DNA of 64,000 nucleotides. It comes from Candidatus Flexicrinis proximus (lineage in GTDB: Bacteria > Chloroflexota > Anaerolineae > Aggregatilineales > Phototrophicaceae). The notes under the pieces were generated by a model that was given only the letters and a program-made list of their open reading frames with translations, made no database searches and had not been told where the DNA came from. Shown here one piece after another: positions 8,052 through 16,651 of this stretch. The position numbers and the translations under genes are program-made. The stretch lies in contig JADJQF010000034.1 in assembly GCA_016712885.1 (NCBI GenBank), positions 1 to 64,000 of the forward strand, given 5' to 3'. Every line of letters starts with the position of its first letter. Position 1 is the first letter of the stretch.

Positions 8052-8151
8052 TTGCTCCCCGGATTCTAGCGACCTTGCCGGCCTTTACCACCTGCGCCTT
8101 TTACCGTCGGAGTCCAGACTCTTTCAAGCCTTTTCTCCCTCGCAATCTGTT

Positions 8152-8189
8152 CGAACAAATGTTCGTACAAATGTTCGAACATTTGTTCG
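8152..8189. promoter_or_regulatory. Three overlapping LexA-type boxes
   Basis: CGAACAAATGTTCG (8152-8165), CGTACAAATGTTCG (8164-8177) and CGAACATTTGTTCG (8176-8189) are three copies of the palindrome CGAAC-N4-GTTCG. Each shares its terminal CG with the next, giving an exact 12-bp period. This is the form of the Gram-positive/actinobacterial LexA (SOS) box. It lies 80 nt before the start at 8269 and about 100 nt before the divergent antiporter gene. Identity as LexA sites is inferred from sequence. Confidence 0.7.
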
Positions 8190-8268
8190 GCACAAGACTC
8201 CAGACTCGTGCTATAACCGTTTATCACGTACATCTATCGCCGGTTTACCCAATCTGAAAGGCCAGTCC

Positions 8269-8817
8269 ATGACCACCACCACCCAGGTCGACCAGCTTCT
8301 CTCCGCCCTCTATTCCGCCGCCGTCACCCTGATCGACGCCGTGACCGATCCGCTCGCCCTTCGCGACGCGCCGCTTCGCCATCGTGCCGCCGCTCTCAAT
8401 TCTGTCAGCGGTCTGATTGGCCATCTCCAAAAGGCCAAACCCGTCTCGGTTCTCCAGAGCGATACCCGCATCGAATGGGACTTCGGCCCCGACGATGACG
8501 ACGAAGCTGTTCCTTATACGTACGCGCAGTCCTCATCGGCCATCGACCCCTACTTTTCCCTCGACGCCTCGCCGCAGCCGGTTGCTCCTGCCACTTCGCC
8601 GGAACCGGAAGTGTTGGCCGTTGCCGCCTCACCAGCCGTTGACCACGGCCACCAGCCAGCCTTGCACCTCTCGCAGCCGGCCCCGGTCGCGCCCCTCCGT
8701 GCCTCCATCGATCGCATGCCCTACGCCGACTCCTGCGACGACTCCCGCGCGCCGCACCGTCTGAGCGCCCGCCCATCATCCCTTCAGTCCCTTGTCCCGA
8801 ATCCCGGCAGAGATTGA
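8269..8817 (+). CDS. Hypothetical protein behind LexA-like operator
   Basis: I do not recognise this 182-residue protein. Residues 1-60 are predicted helical (QLLSALYSAAVTLIDAVTD; HRAAALNSVSGLIGHLQKA) and look like a small folded domain. Residues 65-182 are rich in Pro, Ala and Ser with acidic patches (FGPDDDDEA) and are probably disordered. The ATG at 8269 follows AAAGG about 9 nt upstream. The frame stays open to 7465, but that part is antisense to the antiporter gene and was left out. Its only clear clue is the triple LexA-type box, which suggests damage-induced expression. A structured repeat follows the stop. Confidence 0.6.
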   Translation: MTTTTQVDQLLSALYSAAVTLIDAVTDPLALRDAPLRHRAAALNSVSGLIGHLQKAKPVSVLQSDTRIEWDFGPDDDDEAVPYTYAQSSSAIDPYFSLDASPQPVAPATSPEPEVLAVAASPAVDHGHQPALHLSQPAPVAPLRASIDRMPYADSCDDSRAPHRLSARPSSLQSLVPNPGRD

Positions 8818-8833
8818 CACGCTGCACACCACA

Positions 8834-8930
8834 ACTGCGAACTGAACGCGTCAGCGTTGAGTTTGCAAATGCGGGAGGTCCAGAGGGTGCAAACCCTCCG
8901 GTGGAGGTGTGGAGGCAGCGCCTCCACATC
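8834..8930 (+). repeat. Structured intergenic repeat, copy 2
   Basis: This copy holds hairpin I (8837-8849 with 8854-8866, 13 bp with one mismatch and one G-T, loop GTCA). Hairpin II is GAGGG/CCCTC around a TGCAAA loop (8883-8898). Hairpin III is TGTGGAGG/CCTCCACA around CAGCG (8908-8928). The 5' module seen in copy 1 is missing. Stem I differs in sequence from copy 1 but still pairs. It lies between convergent genes. Confidence 0.75.
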
Positions 8931-8955
8931 AACTCTATGCTCTTATGGCTAATCG

Positions 8956-11880
8956 CTACTCGTTGGCCGGACGGTCTCTCTTGCGCTTGAGCAGTCGCGA
9001 GCCGATATTCTCGCTCCTCTCGTCTGGAGCATCCGGCGCACCTGGGGCGTCGTTCCGTGCAGGAGCGGGCTGCGGCTCAGGCGTCGAAGCCGCGTCAAGC
9101 GCTTGCAGCTCCGGCTGTGGGGCAGGGGCGGTCCGCGCGGGTGCGGCGGCCGGAGGCTGTGTCTTTAGCCGCGACCGTAACGCGTTGGCAGTCCCGGCCG
9201 CCGTCGTGATCTCATCGGCTTCAATCGCCACGCGTGCGCGTTCGCGGGCGTCCATCAGCGCCGCCATGCGCCCGGTCGCCACATCGGTCGCGGGTTTCGC
9301 TCGCAGCCGCAGCGCGGTCGCCAGCCGCGTTAGGTCGGCGCGCGTCACCAGCAGCCGCCGCACGGCAATGTCGAGCGGCAGCAGCAGCAGCGCGATCAGC
9401 AGCAGCAGCGGGAAGATCGGCGTCGAACCCGCGCGCGCCGCTACGGTGTGCGCGAACGCCGCCGCCAGCCCGTCGGTCAGTGCCGCACCCCCGGTGATCG
9501 CTGCCACGCGCGGCAGTACCGAAGGGACGTTGCTGGCCAGGTACTCGCGGGAGTAGCTCATCACCCAGCCGGACATCTGCTGGATGGCTGTCTCGTCGCT
9601 CCCGCCGTTGACCGACAGCAGGTACGCGCCTTCGCCCCTGGGTGTGAAGGTTACTTCATAGCGTCCCGGCGCCACCTGCCGCAGCGTAAGCTGTTGGCTG
9701 CCCAGCGCCGGATCCACCAGCGAGACCCCTAGCGCCAGTCCGTTCAGGAACGCGCCTGATTCGTCGCGTGCGTCCACCACCACCCGCGCCTGCGTCTCTT
9801 CCATCACCACCCGCGTTTCGAGCGTATCGCTCCCGCCTTCGGTGATGGTCCAGCGCACCGCCTGGTTCCAGAACCGCGTGAAGTCGCCCCACGTGACCCA
9901 CTCGGTTCCCCAGCGGGCCGTCGCGTCGCTGGTAAAGGCCACCGCCCGCCCCAGCCCGTACTGCCACGCCGCCAGCACCGGATCGCGGTACGGTTCCGGC
10001 CCGCGCAGGATCACCTGGGCGGCGTCTTTTGCCGTCGTACCGATGTATCCCTGCAGTGAGGGCAGGGCCGTGATGCTCTGCATGATCGGGCTGCGCGATG
10101 TCAGCCCCGGCGTGAACGCTTCTTCGAAGATGTAGGACCGCGTCGCCAGCACCGTCTCCTGCGCGAAGATCGATGGGATCGTGCTCGCGTCCGTCGCCAC
10201 CCGGAACGAGCCGCCCCCCGCCTCAGAGAGGTCGCGCATCAGTTCGTTCTCTTCGCCGATCGACACGCTCGTCAGCGTCACGCCGCCTTGCGCGTATAGT
10301 TCTGAGACCAGTTCAAGCAGCCCGCCTCGGTTTGCCAGGCCGTCGGAAAGCAGGATGATATGCTTCGCCTCTGTCGGCTGCCCCACAATATCGCGTGCCA
10401 CCAGTTCCAGCCCGGCCCGGATGTCCGTGCCGCCGCTGGGCCGCAGCGTGCCTACCAGCCGCCGTAGCTCCTCGCGGTTCGCAACGTCCTGAATCTCCGC
10501 CACCCAGTACGCTGACGAGTCGAACGTCGCCACCCCGGCCCGGTCAGTCTCCTGCAGAAAGTCGATGCTCCGGTTGATCGCCGCCTTCGCTAGCTCGATC
10601 AGCGGCTGGCCGTCCGGCCCCATCGTCGCCATCGAGCCGGAACGGTCGATCACATACGCGATCGTCAGCTTCGGCTGGCGTTCCTGGTCGGTCAGCTTCA
10701 TCGACACCGGCAGCGTCTCTTCCAGCGGCGTCTCGAAGTAGCCGCCTGGCCCGTAGGCGTTTGGCCCGCCCACCGTCACCAGCCCGCCGCCCAGGTCGCG
10801 CACATACGCCTGGAGCGCCTGCATCTGCCGTTCGCTCATCTGGTCGGCCGGCACGTTCGCCAGGATCACGCTCTCGTACGGCACCAGCCCTGCCACATTT
10901 ATGGGAAGCTGCCGCGCCGTCTGTTCGTCGACCGTCAGCCCGGCCTCGCGCAGCGCCGCCGTCAGGTACAGTGTCTCCGCCCCTTCGCCCACCACCAGCA
11001 CGCGGGCCGGGCCGGTCACCTGGCTGAATGTCGCCAGTTGGTTGTTCTGATAATATCCGTCGCCGCCTTCCGGCTCGACCACCACCGTGAAGTCGCGGAA
11101 GCCCGAGTCCTGGGCCGTCAGCGTCAGCGTCCTGTTGTTTGTGCCTTCGCGCAGGTCGACCTGCTCGCTGGTAATCAGTGCGCCACCGGCCAATACGTCG
11201 ATCCGCGCCCGTGTCGCCTGATCCGCCACGACCGTCAGGCTCAGGTCAAATTGCTGGCCCTCCGGCACCGCGCTCGGCGCCTCGAAGCGCGTCACCCGCA
11301 CGTCCGGCGCGTCTTGCGTTCTCAACGGCAGGTAGCTGATCTCGACGCCTGCAGCCGCCGCGAGCTGTGCCGCGGCCTCCGCGTCGCCCAGCGTCGGCTG
11401 CCCGTCGCTCAATACCACGATCCGCCGCGCGGCATCGGCTGGGAACATCGCCAGCGCTAGACGTACCGCCGCCGCGATATCCGTGTTCCCGCCGTCCGGC
11501 TCTGCCCGCACCGCGCCCAGGGTCCTGCTGTCCGTCACCGGACGCTCGACCTGCGGCCGCTGCCCGAACACCACCACGCCCGCCAGGTCGTCCAGCCCCA
11601 TCCCGTTGATCGCCTCGCGCACCAGGCTGATCGCCCCGTCCCGCGTCACTGGATCGACACTGTCCGACCCGTCGATCAGGAACACCACGGCCAGTTTGTT
11701 GGTCGAACGGGTGATCTGCGCCCCGGCCAGCGCCGCCGCCAGCAGCGCAATCATCACCGACCGGATCGCAATGCTGGCGATCTCGCGGCCCCGCCGGTAT
11801 TTCTGCAGCGGCGTCCCCAGCCAGATCGCGACCGGGATCAGCAGTAGGAGTCCTAAGGCGATGGGGAAGCTGAACGACAT
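8956..11880 (-). CDS. Large membrane protein with two VWA domains
   Basis: The 974-residue product has two N-terminal membrane helices (about 5-22 and 36-54) as in BatA-like proteins. A first VWA domain follows with a complete MIDAS start (LIDGSDS, D70), then a CARDB-like or Ig-like stretch and a glutamine-amidotransferase-like domain (PARVLVVGEG, about 290-390). A second VWA domain (VIDRSGSM, D412) follows, then a beta-rich region and a late membrane helix (PIFPLLLLIALLLLPLDI, about 840). A basic, Pro-rich cytosolic tail closes it. The family is common as a stand-alone cell-envelope protein and probably binds metal and partner proteins; its pathway is not known. It is monocistronic, with a structured repeat behind its stop. 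Confidence 0.85.
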   Translation of the reverse strand: MSFSFPIALGLLLLIPVAIWLGTPLQKYRRGREIASIAIRSVMIALLAAALAGAQITRSTNKLAVVFLIDGSDSVDPVTRDGAISLVREAINGMGLDDLAGVVVFGQRPQVERPVTDSRTLGAVRAEPDGGNTDIAAAVRLALAMFPADAARRIVVLSDGQPTLGDAEAAAQLAAAAGVEISYLPLRTQDAPDVRVTRFEAPSAVPEGQQFDLSLTVVADQATRARIDVLAGGALITSEQVDLREGTNNRTLTLTAQDSGFRDFTVVVEPEGGDGYYQNNQLATFSQVTGPARVLVVGEGAETLYLTAALREAGLTVDEQTARQLPINVAGLVPYESVILANVPADQMSERQMQALQAYVRDLGGGLVTVGGPNAYGPGGYFETPLEETLPVSMKLTDQERQPKLTIAYVIDRSGSMATMGPDGQPLIELAKAAINRSIDFLQETDRAGVATFDSSAYWVAEIQDVANREELRRLVGTLRPSGGTDIRAGLELVARDIVGQPTEAKHIILLSDGLANRGGLLELVSELYAQGGVTLTSVSIGEENELMRDLSEAGGGSFRVATDASTIPSIFAQETVLATRSYIFEEAFTPGLTSRSPIMQSITALPSLQGYIGTTAKDAAQVILRGPEPYRDPVLAAWQYGLGRAVAFTSDATARWGTEWVTWGDFTRFWNQAVRWTITEGGSDTLETRVVMEETQARVVVDARDESGAFLNGLALGVSLVDPALGSQQLTLRQVAPGRYEVTFTPRGEGAYLLSVNGGSDETAIQQMSGWVMSYSREYLASNVPSVLPRVAAITGGAALTDGLAAAFAHTVAARAGSTPIFPLLLLIALLLLPLDIAVRRLLVTRADLTRLATALRLRAKPATDVATGRMAALMDARERARVAIEADEITTAAGTANALRSRLKTQPPAAAPARTAPAPQPELQALDAASTPEPQPAPARNDAPGAPDAPDERSENIGSRLLKRKRDRPANE

Positions 11881-11952
11881 TCCAGACCTGATCTATACTC
11901 AACCCGGCTTATGGTATCATGCGCGTGGCACGCCCGCATAACCCTAACCGGA

Positions 11953-11990
11953 AACAAAAAGTGGGACAGCACCTGCTCCTGTCCCACTTT
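11953..11990 (-). terminator. Intrinsic terminator of the 65-residue protein gene
   Basis: A perfect 12-bp stem, AAAGTGGGACAG (11958-11969) with CTGTCCCACTTT (11979-11990), has a 9-nt loop. On the minus strand it is followed by a T-run (TTTTTG). It lies 33 nt past the stop of the small gene at 12023. Confidence 0.85.
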
Positions 11991-12022
11991 CATTACTGCC
12001 TTATCGCTTGTTCGGAAGGGCC

Positions 12023-12220
12023 CTACTCAATATCAACCTTGAGCTTGTCCCACTCCGCCTTGCTGACGAACTTCGTCAACGGACGGCCATCAGAAGTCTT
12101 GGCGCGCAGGCCGTAACGCTCCTGCCCGTTCTTGGTCTTGAAGACGGTCTTCTTGACGCTCTTCTGTGCGACCTTAACCTTGCTGCGAGTCTTTACGTCA
12201 TAGAATTCGATATCGGCCAC
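12023..12220 (-). CDS. Small basic conserved protein
   Basis: The product is a 65-residue, lysine-rich soluble protein (start VADIEFYDVKTRSKVKVAQK). It has alternating beta-strand-like segments and a C-terminal LTKFVSKAEWDKLK helix. It resembles short hypothetical proteins that I have seen in various bacteria and archaea, but I cannot name a family. The GTG start is supported by AGGAG eight bases upstream and a strong terminator follows, so it is a well-delimited, independently transcribed gene. Nucleic acid binding would fit its charge but is only a guess. Confidence 0.8.
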   Translation of the reverse strand: MADIEFYDVKTRSKVKVAQKSVKKTVFKTKNGQERYGLRAKTSDGRPLTKFVSKAEWDKLKVDIE

Positions 12221-12461
12221 GTGAGGTCTCCTTTGTTAACACAGAACGGTTCAACGAACTTTACTGCGTAATTTCTCGGTTACTCTTTTCCGCGATTAGC
12301 CGAGAGCGACGCCTCGCATATACTTAATATAATGCGTTCTCTCAGTTTGGCAAGAGGTTGAGGGAAAATTGGTCCTATTTTGAGGGGCATTGAGGGGAAA
12401 ACTCGTAAAAACTCGTTGGATAGGCAACAATCGGTAAGCGTTTACGGGGGCTCCAAAACGT

Positions 12462-13049
12462 ATGGGTGTTCACCACATCACGATGGTTCGGCATGGCCAG
12501 TATGACAATGTATTCGGTGACGATGGTGAACTGAACGCAACCGGCAAGTTCCAGGCCCTTCTGGCCAGCGATGCCCTCAGCGGCCAGCCCTTCGATGCCG
12601 TCTTCGTCAGCCCCATACTGCGCGCCCAGCAGACCGCCGAGATCATCATTAATGCCCTCGACTGGGTCAACCCGGTCAACGACCCGCGCATTGAAGAGTG
12701 TGTGCCGACCATCCCGCGCCGCTTCGCTGAGTGGTTTGCCAAGAACCGCCCCGGCCTTGCCGAGCGCCAGACCGAACTCTGCCGCGACAAGGTCAAGAGT
12801 TTCTTTGACGACGTCTTCCTGCCGGTTTCCGATGCTGATCCCGACCGGAATACCCTCATCATCGCCCACGGCAATGTCATCCGCTACTTGCTCTGTCTCG
12901 CCATGGAAGCCGGTCCCGAGGCCTGGTCCAACATGCTCGTCTACCACTGCAGCTTCTCGCGGGTGATGATCGAACCCAACGGCTTCCCCGTCGTGATCTC
13001 TATTAACGACCAGGCTCACCTCGCGTCCGAATTCCGCTCCGAAGTCTAG
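12462..13049 (+). CDS. Histidine phosphatase (phosphoglycerate-mutase-like)
   Basis: This is a 195-residue member of the histidine phosphatase superfamily. The phosphate-accepting histidine is in VRHGQY (H11). The second motif VSPILRAQQTAEII holds the conserved Arg, and the later histidine is in IIAHGNVIRY (about residue 135). Length and the VYHCSFSRV end resemble PGAM5/SixA-type phosphatases rather than glycolytic mutase. The substrate is unknown. The start has GGGGG ten nt upstream. No partner gene is adjacent, as the gene to the left is divergent and the serine operon to the right is convergent. Confidence 0.88.
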   Translation: MGVHHITMVRHGQYDNVFGDDGELNATGKFQALLASDALSGQPFDAVFVSPILRAQQTAEIIINALDWVNPVNDPRIEECVPTIPRRFAEWFAKNRPGLAERQTELCRDKVKSFFDDVFLPVSDADPDRNTLIIAHGNVIRYLLCLAMEAGPEAWSNMLVYHCSFSRVMIEPNGFPVVISINDQAHLASEFRSEV

Positions 13050-13094
13050 CCGCGTCTGCCTGTTACCCCTGTGTCCGGTCCATACATCCCCGGC

Positions 13095-13170
13095 CCGGGT
13101 TCATGTCTCCACACCCTTTGATTTGAGGGAGTCCGGAGGGCAGGAGTGCAAACGCCGCCACCGGTGTTTG
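13095..13170 (-). repeat. Structured intergenic repeat, copy 3 (fragment)
   Basis: On the minus strand, CCGGTGGCGGCGTTTGCACT with CCTGC after it repeats the 5' module of copy 1 with one change (13163 downward). A short piece resembling GTGTGGAGAC follows, but the three hairpins are not recognisable. It is a decayed copy, again between convergent genes, and its strand assignment is less certain than for the others. Confidence 0.5.
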
Positions 13171-13203
13171 GGGTGGAACCCACTGTTTTCGCGGTTCACC
13201 CGC

Positions 13204-14796
13204 CTAAAGCGCCACCTGGTGCGCGTGACGTACGAATTCCAGTTGCATTAACTGGGCATACACGGTCTCGTCCAGCGGCTGATCAAGCGTCAATACCGTC
13301 AGTGTCTGCCCGCCCGGCGTCGCCCGCCCCGTATACCAGCTTGCGATGTTGACCTTGTTCTCGGCCAGCAGCGTCCCCACTTTACCGATCACGCCTGGCT
13401 GGTCGAAGCTGCCCATAATCAGTAGTTGTCCGTTCGGCTCGAAGTTCATCCGGTATTCGTTGACCTGCACGATATGCGCTTCTTTGCGGTCCAGCAGTGT
13501 CCCCGCGATGATGATGTCCTCGCCGTCGTCCAGCGTGACCTGCACGCTCACCAGCGTCGAGTACTCGGCAGTCTTCAGCCCTTTGGTCTGCGCCACCTGT
13601 ATCCCGCGTTCCGTCGCCAGCATCGGCGCGTTGACATAGCTCACCGTATCTCCCAGCGCCGGTGCCAGCAAACCCTTTAGCAGCGCCACCGTCAGCGGCT
13701 TGACCATCCCGATCAGGTCGTCTCCACGGTAATCCACCGCCACGCGCCGCACCGGATGCCGTGCCAGCACGTGCAGCAGCGTCCCCATCCGCTCGGCAAG
13801 TGTCAGGTAGGGCCGCACCGCCTCGTAATCCATGCCCGGCACGAACGGCAGGTTGACCACGTTCCGGTAATCCTCGCCCCGCAGCGTATCGATCACTTGC
13901 CCGACGATCTGGATCGACAGGTCTTGGGCGGCTTCGACCGTGTTCTCCGCGACGTGCGGCGTATGCAGCACGTTATCGATCCCGAACACTGGCGAAGTAT
14001 AAGGCGGCTCTTCTGCGTAAACGTCGATGCCAAGCCCACCCAGGTGTCCGTCCATCAGCGCCTGTGCGGCCGCCGCCTCGTCCATCACGCCGCCAAACGC
14101 CGTATTGATCAGCTTTGCGCCGGGTTTCATCCGCCGGATGAAAGTCTCGTCGACGATGCCGCGTGTCTCGCTGGTTGCCGGCAGGTGCAGCGTGACCACG
14201 TCGCTGCGTGTCAGCAGTTCGCCCAGGCCCACCAGTTGAATCCGCGGATCTTCCACCTGCTCATCAGCCAGGTAAGGGTCGAACGCCAGCACCGTCATGC
14301 CGAACGCCAGACAGCGCTGCGCCACGACCCGCCCCACGCGCCCCAGCCCCAGGATCCCCAGCGTCTTGCCTGAAAGCTGGTTTCCTGCCTGACGTTTCCG
14401 GTCCAGCAGCCAGTACCCTTCCTTCAAGCTGTTATGCAGTGTGACCAGCCTGCGGCTGAGTCCAAGCATCAGTGCGAGTGTATGCTCGGCCGCGGCAATC
14501 GCGCTGGTCCCTGGCGTATTGGTGACAATGATGCCGCGCGTGCTGGCGGCGGGGATGTCGATCCCGCTCAACCCTGCCCCCACGCGTCCGATCACCTTCA
14601 GCAGCGGCGCCGCATCCAGCAGCGCCCGGTCGACGTGTACATCGTCCCGTGCAATCAGCGCGTGCGCGCCGGCAATCGCCTCTTGCACGTTTCGCTGCCG
14701 CGGCGACACCTGTACCACTTCAACATCGGCGTTTGCCCGCAGCGCCGCCAGCGCCTCGTCCGTCAAATCTGTCGCAACGATAATCCTGAAGGTCAC
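13204..14796 (-). CDS. serA: D-3-phosphoglycerate dehydrogenase (type I), catalytic Arg replaced
   Basis: This 530-residue protein has the type I layout: an N-terminal substrate domain, a Rossmann domain (LGILGLGRVGRVV, about 145), the intervening ASB domain (about 315-450) and a C-terminal ACT domain (LLIMGSFDQPGVIGKVGTLL). It should convert 3-phosphoglycerate to 3-phosphohydroxypyruvate with NAD, the first step to serine. The catalytic Glu (DVYAEEP) and His (HTPHV) are kept. However, the position of the catalytic Arg in the N-x-A-R-G-G motif is Phe (NTAFGG, F234), encoded TTT, two changes from CGT. GTG 14796 is the start: it overlaps the stop of the HAD gene (GTGA) with GAGGAG upstream. It is the last gene of a serB-HAD-serA operon; serC is absent. 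Confidence 0.85.
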   Translation of the reverse strand: MTFRIIVATDLTDEALAALRANADVEVVQVSPRQRNVQEAIAGAHALIARDDVHVDRALLDAAPLLKVIGRVGAGLSGIDIPAASTRGIIVTNTPGTSAIAAAEHTLALMLGLSRRLVTLHNSLKEGYWLLDRKRQAGNQLSGKTLGILGLGRVGRVVAQRCLAFGMTVLAFDPYLADEQVEDPRIQLVGLGELLTRSDVVTLHLPATSETRGIVDETFIRRMKPGAKLINTAFGGVMDEAAAAQALMDGHLGGLGIDVYAEEPPYTSPVFGIDNVLHTPHVAENTVEAAQDLSIQIVGQVIDTLRGEDYRNVVNLPFVPGMDYEAVRPYLTLAERMGTLLHVLARHPVRRVAVDYRGDDLIGMVKPLTVALLKGLLAPALGDTVSYVNAPMLATERGIQVAQTKGLKTAEYSTLVSVQVTLDDGEDIIIAGTLLDRKEAHIVQVNEYRMNFEPNGQLLIMGSFDQPGVIGKVGTLLAENKVNIASWYTGRATPGGQTLTVLTLDQPLDETVYAQLMQLEFVRHAHQVAL

Positions 14797-15524
14797 AGCG
14801 CCTCCTCTTGCAGCCAATCGCAAACCTCGTCAAGGCTGTCGAATATGTGCGGGGTGATTGCAGTGAAGGCTCCTGCCGGGGTATGGGTAAGGTCCGGGAC
14901 TGCGCCGCAGATCATCCCTGCCGCCACGACTGCGCGCGCGCCGCGCGGGCTGTCTTCCAGCCCCAGGCAGCGCGTCGGATCGACGCCCAGCCGCCTCGCC
15001 GCCGTCAGATACACGTCCGGCGCGGGTTTACCGGCCGGTTCGTCGTCGCCCGTACAGCGCACCGGCAGCGTGTCCAGCCAGCCCATCGCCCCAATCGTCA
15101 CTTCGATGATCTCTCGGCTTGAATTGGACGCAACCGCCATCGGTACGCCGTTCTCCTGCAAATAGGCGATCAGGCGGCGCGCTCCGGGCCTCGGTTGCAC
15201 GCGGTCTGGAATCGCCAGCGCCATCCGCGCGTTCAGATCAGTCACCATCGACTCGACCGTATCGCTCATGCCGAAGTGGTTCTTGAGCGTCAGCATGAAC
15301 TCGTCAACCCGCATACCGATCACCATCTGACGGTCGGCATTTGCATAGTTCACGCCCCGGTCTGCGAAGAACTGGTCTTCGATCTCGTGCCAGATGATCT
15401 CGCTGTCTACCAGCAGGCCGTCCATATCGAAGATGACGCCCGCGATCTGAGCCAATCGAACTGCCAATGTATCCCCCTGAAAGTCTTGCGAACCCCGCGC
15501 CCGATCCATTTCAAACCGGCTCAT
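14793..15524 (-). CDS. HAD-superfamily phosphatase (beta-phosphoglucomutase-like subfamily)
   Basis: The 243-residue product shows the four HAD motifs: DMDGLLVDSE (nucleophile D33, acid D35), VASNSS, K in GKPAPDVY and the acidic LGLEDSPRGARAV. A helical cap sits between the first two (subfamily IA, as in PgmB or 2-deoxyglucose-6-phosphatase). It removes phosphate from a small metabolite that cannot be named. Its place between serB and serA, 14 nt after serB and overlapping serA by 4 nt, ties it to serine metabolism, perhaps as a second phosphoserine phosphatase or a repair enzyme; that is inference. The first 20 residues are not conserved-looking, so the true start may be later. Confidence 0.85.
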   Translation of the reverse strand: MSRFEMDRARGSQDFQGDTLAVRLAQIAGVIFDMDGLLVDSEIIWHEIEDQFFADRGVNYANADRQMVIGMRVDEFMLTLKNHFGMSDTVESMVTDLNARMALAIPDRVQPRPGARRLIAYLQENGVPMAVASNSSREIIEVTIGAMGWLDTLPVRCTGDDEPAGKPAPDVYLTAARRLGVDPTRCLGLEDSPRGARAVVAAGMICGAVPDLTHTPAGAFTAITPHIFDSLDEVCDWLQEEAL

Positions 15525-15538
15525 ACGCAGCCCCGCGG

Positions 15539-16387
15539 CTAGGCTTCTCTGTGAAATGCCTCTGCGAACGCCGTCCGTAGTTCCTCGCGCGTGAACGTTA
15601 TACCGCCGTCCAGCGCCATCGTTATTCCCTTGTCGAACACCGTCTGATGCACCGTGCCACGCGTCTTGGCATACCCTCCCGGGCCGGCGGCCAGCGGCAG
15701 GATCGGCGCCAGAGACAGGTTATGCACGAACGCGTCCGACTCGTTGACCACTTTGTCCCGTTTGATCACGCCGCCGAACCCGACAAACAGATCGACTACC
15801 GGTCGCGTTGCGAGGTCGGACGACCCGTCTCCCACCATCAGCCGCCGCCCGGGTTTCGTCCCGGCCAGCTCGCGTATGATGTTCGGCTTTCCGCTGCTGA
15901 TCGTCAGCGGGCTGTCCTCGTAATCCATGAACAGATGCGCGTTCTGGGTTTGCGGCTGGTCGTAACGCCACCACTCTCCGCTCAGTTCATTGTATTCCAG
16001 TTCGACCGCGCGGATATTCTCGGTCGGCACGCCCAGCCGCTTGCCAAACCCGCGCACAGGCTCAGCCAGTCCCCCGCTGATGATGAAAACCGTCTTCTTC
16101 AGAAATTTGAGCGCGTCCAGGACCGCCTGCGCATCCGGCACGATCGTCTGCATATACAGCTCTTCGACCTCTTTAAGCTGGCCACGGGTGGGGCGGATCG
16201 CTTGCAGCCGCTTGCCGTATACCTGAGCCAGATCAAGCTCGCCGTTCATGGCTTTGTTGGTCAGGACACCGACGCGCAGTTCCTTGCCTTTTAGCCGCGC
16301 CAGTTCGTCAATCCCCTCGATCGTCGAGAGGGTGCTGTCGCAATCGAAAAAGATCAGGTCGTAACTCGTCCAGCGGTTGTCGCTCAT
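15539..16387 (-). CDS. serB: Phosphoserine phosphatase-like HAD protein
   Basis: The 282-residue product has FFDCDSTLSTIEGIDELA with D15 and D17 as nucleophile and acid. It also has VFIISGGLAEPV (motif II) and MVGDGSSDLATRPVVD (motif IV), the SerB/PSP arrangement with a small helical cap. It should hydrolyse O-phosphoserine to serine, the last step of the pathway whose first enzyme is encoded two genes downstream. The C-terminal 70 residues (PGGYAKTRGTVHQTV onward) go beyond the minimal domain. It is the first gene of the operon. A structured repeat lies upstream, so the promoter is probably in 16388-16500. Substrate is inferred from context. Confidence 0.82.
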   Translation of the reverse strand: MSDNRWTSYDLIFFDCDSTLSTIEGIDELARLKGKELRVGVLTNKAMNGELDLAQVYGKRLQAIRPTRGQLKEVEELYMQTIVPDAQAVLDALKFLKKTVFIISGGLAEPVRGFGKRLGVPTENIRAVELEYNELSGEWWRYDQPQTQNAHLFMDYEDSPLTISSGKPNIIRELAGTKPGRRLMVGDGSSDLATRPVVDLFVGFGGVIKRDKVVNESDAFVHNLSLAPILPLAAGPGGYAKTRGTVHQTVFDKGITMALDGGITFTREELRTAFAEAFHREA

Positions 16388-16500
16388 GCAGGTTTCTCAT
16401 GTCTTGGCGGGCTAAGTATAAAGCCATTTACGCAGAGCGTCAGCGGAGAGTTTCGAGGTTGACATGGCGCGACAGCCGTACTTATGTGCCTGGTTCACAC

Positions 16501-16635
16501 CACCCCGACAGGAGTTTGCATTGCTGCACCTCCAATAGTGAATTGAACGGACTTGCCCGTTCTATTCACTGATGAGGGAGTTCAGAGGGACATTGCCCAT
16601 TTGGCGGAGGCGTGGAGGCAGCGCCCCCACAAACA
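16501..16635 (+). repeat. Structured intergenic repeat, copy 4
   Basis: A diverged copy. The 5' module (ACAGGAGTTTGCATTGCTGC) leads to hairpin I, GTGAATTGAACGG (16538-16550) with CCGTTCTATTCAC (16557-16569), 13 bp with one mismatch. TGATGAGGG follows, then a weak hairpin II and a hairpin III with one A-C mismatch (16611-16630). Unlike the others it stands between two minus-strand genes, after the TPR gene and before serB. Confidence 0.7.
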
Positions 16636-16651
16636 ATACACAGCGCAGTCT

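Noticed and set aside
7465..8268. Upstream extension of the 182-residue protein gene
   Set aside because: The frame is open but antisense to the Ca2+/H+ antiporter and crosses the LexA-like operator; a start at 8269 is far more plausible.
12270..12360. tRNA-like stretch with CTCGG/CCGAG pairing
   Set aside because: No cloverleaf with a T-loop and acceptor stem can be formed; treated as the divergent promoter region.
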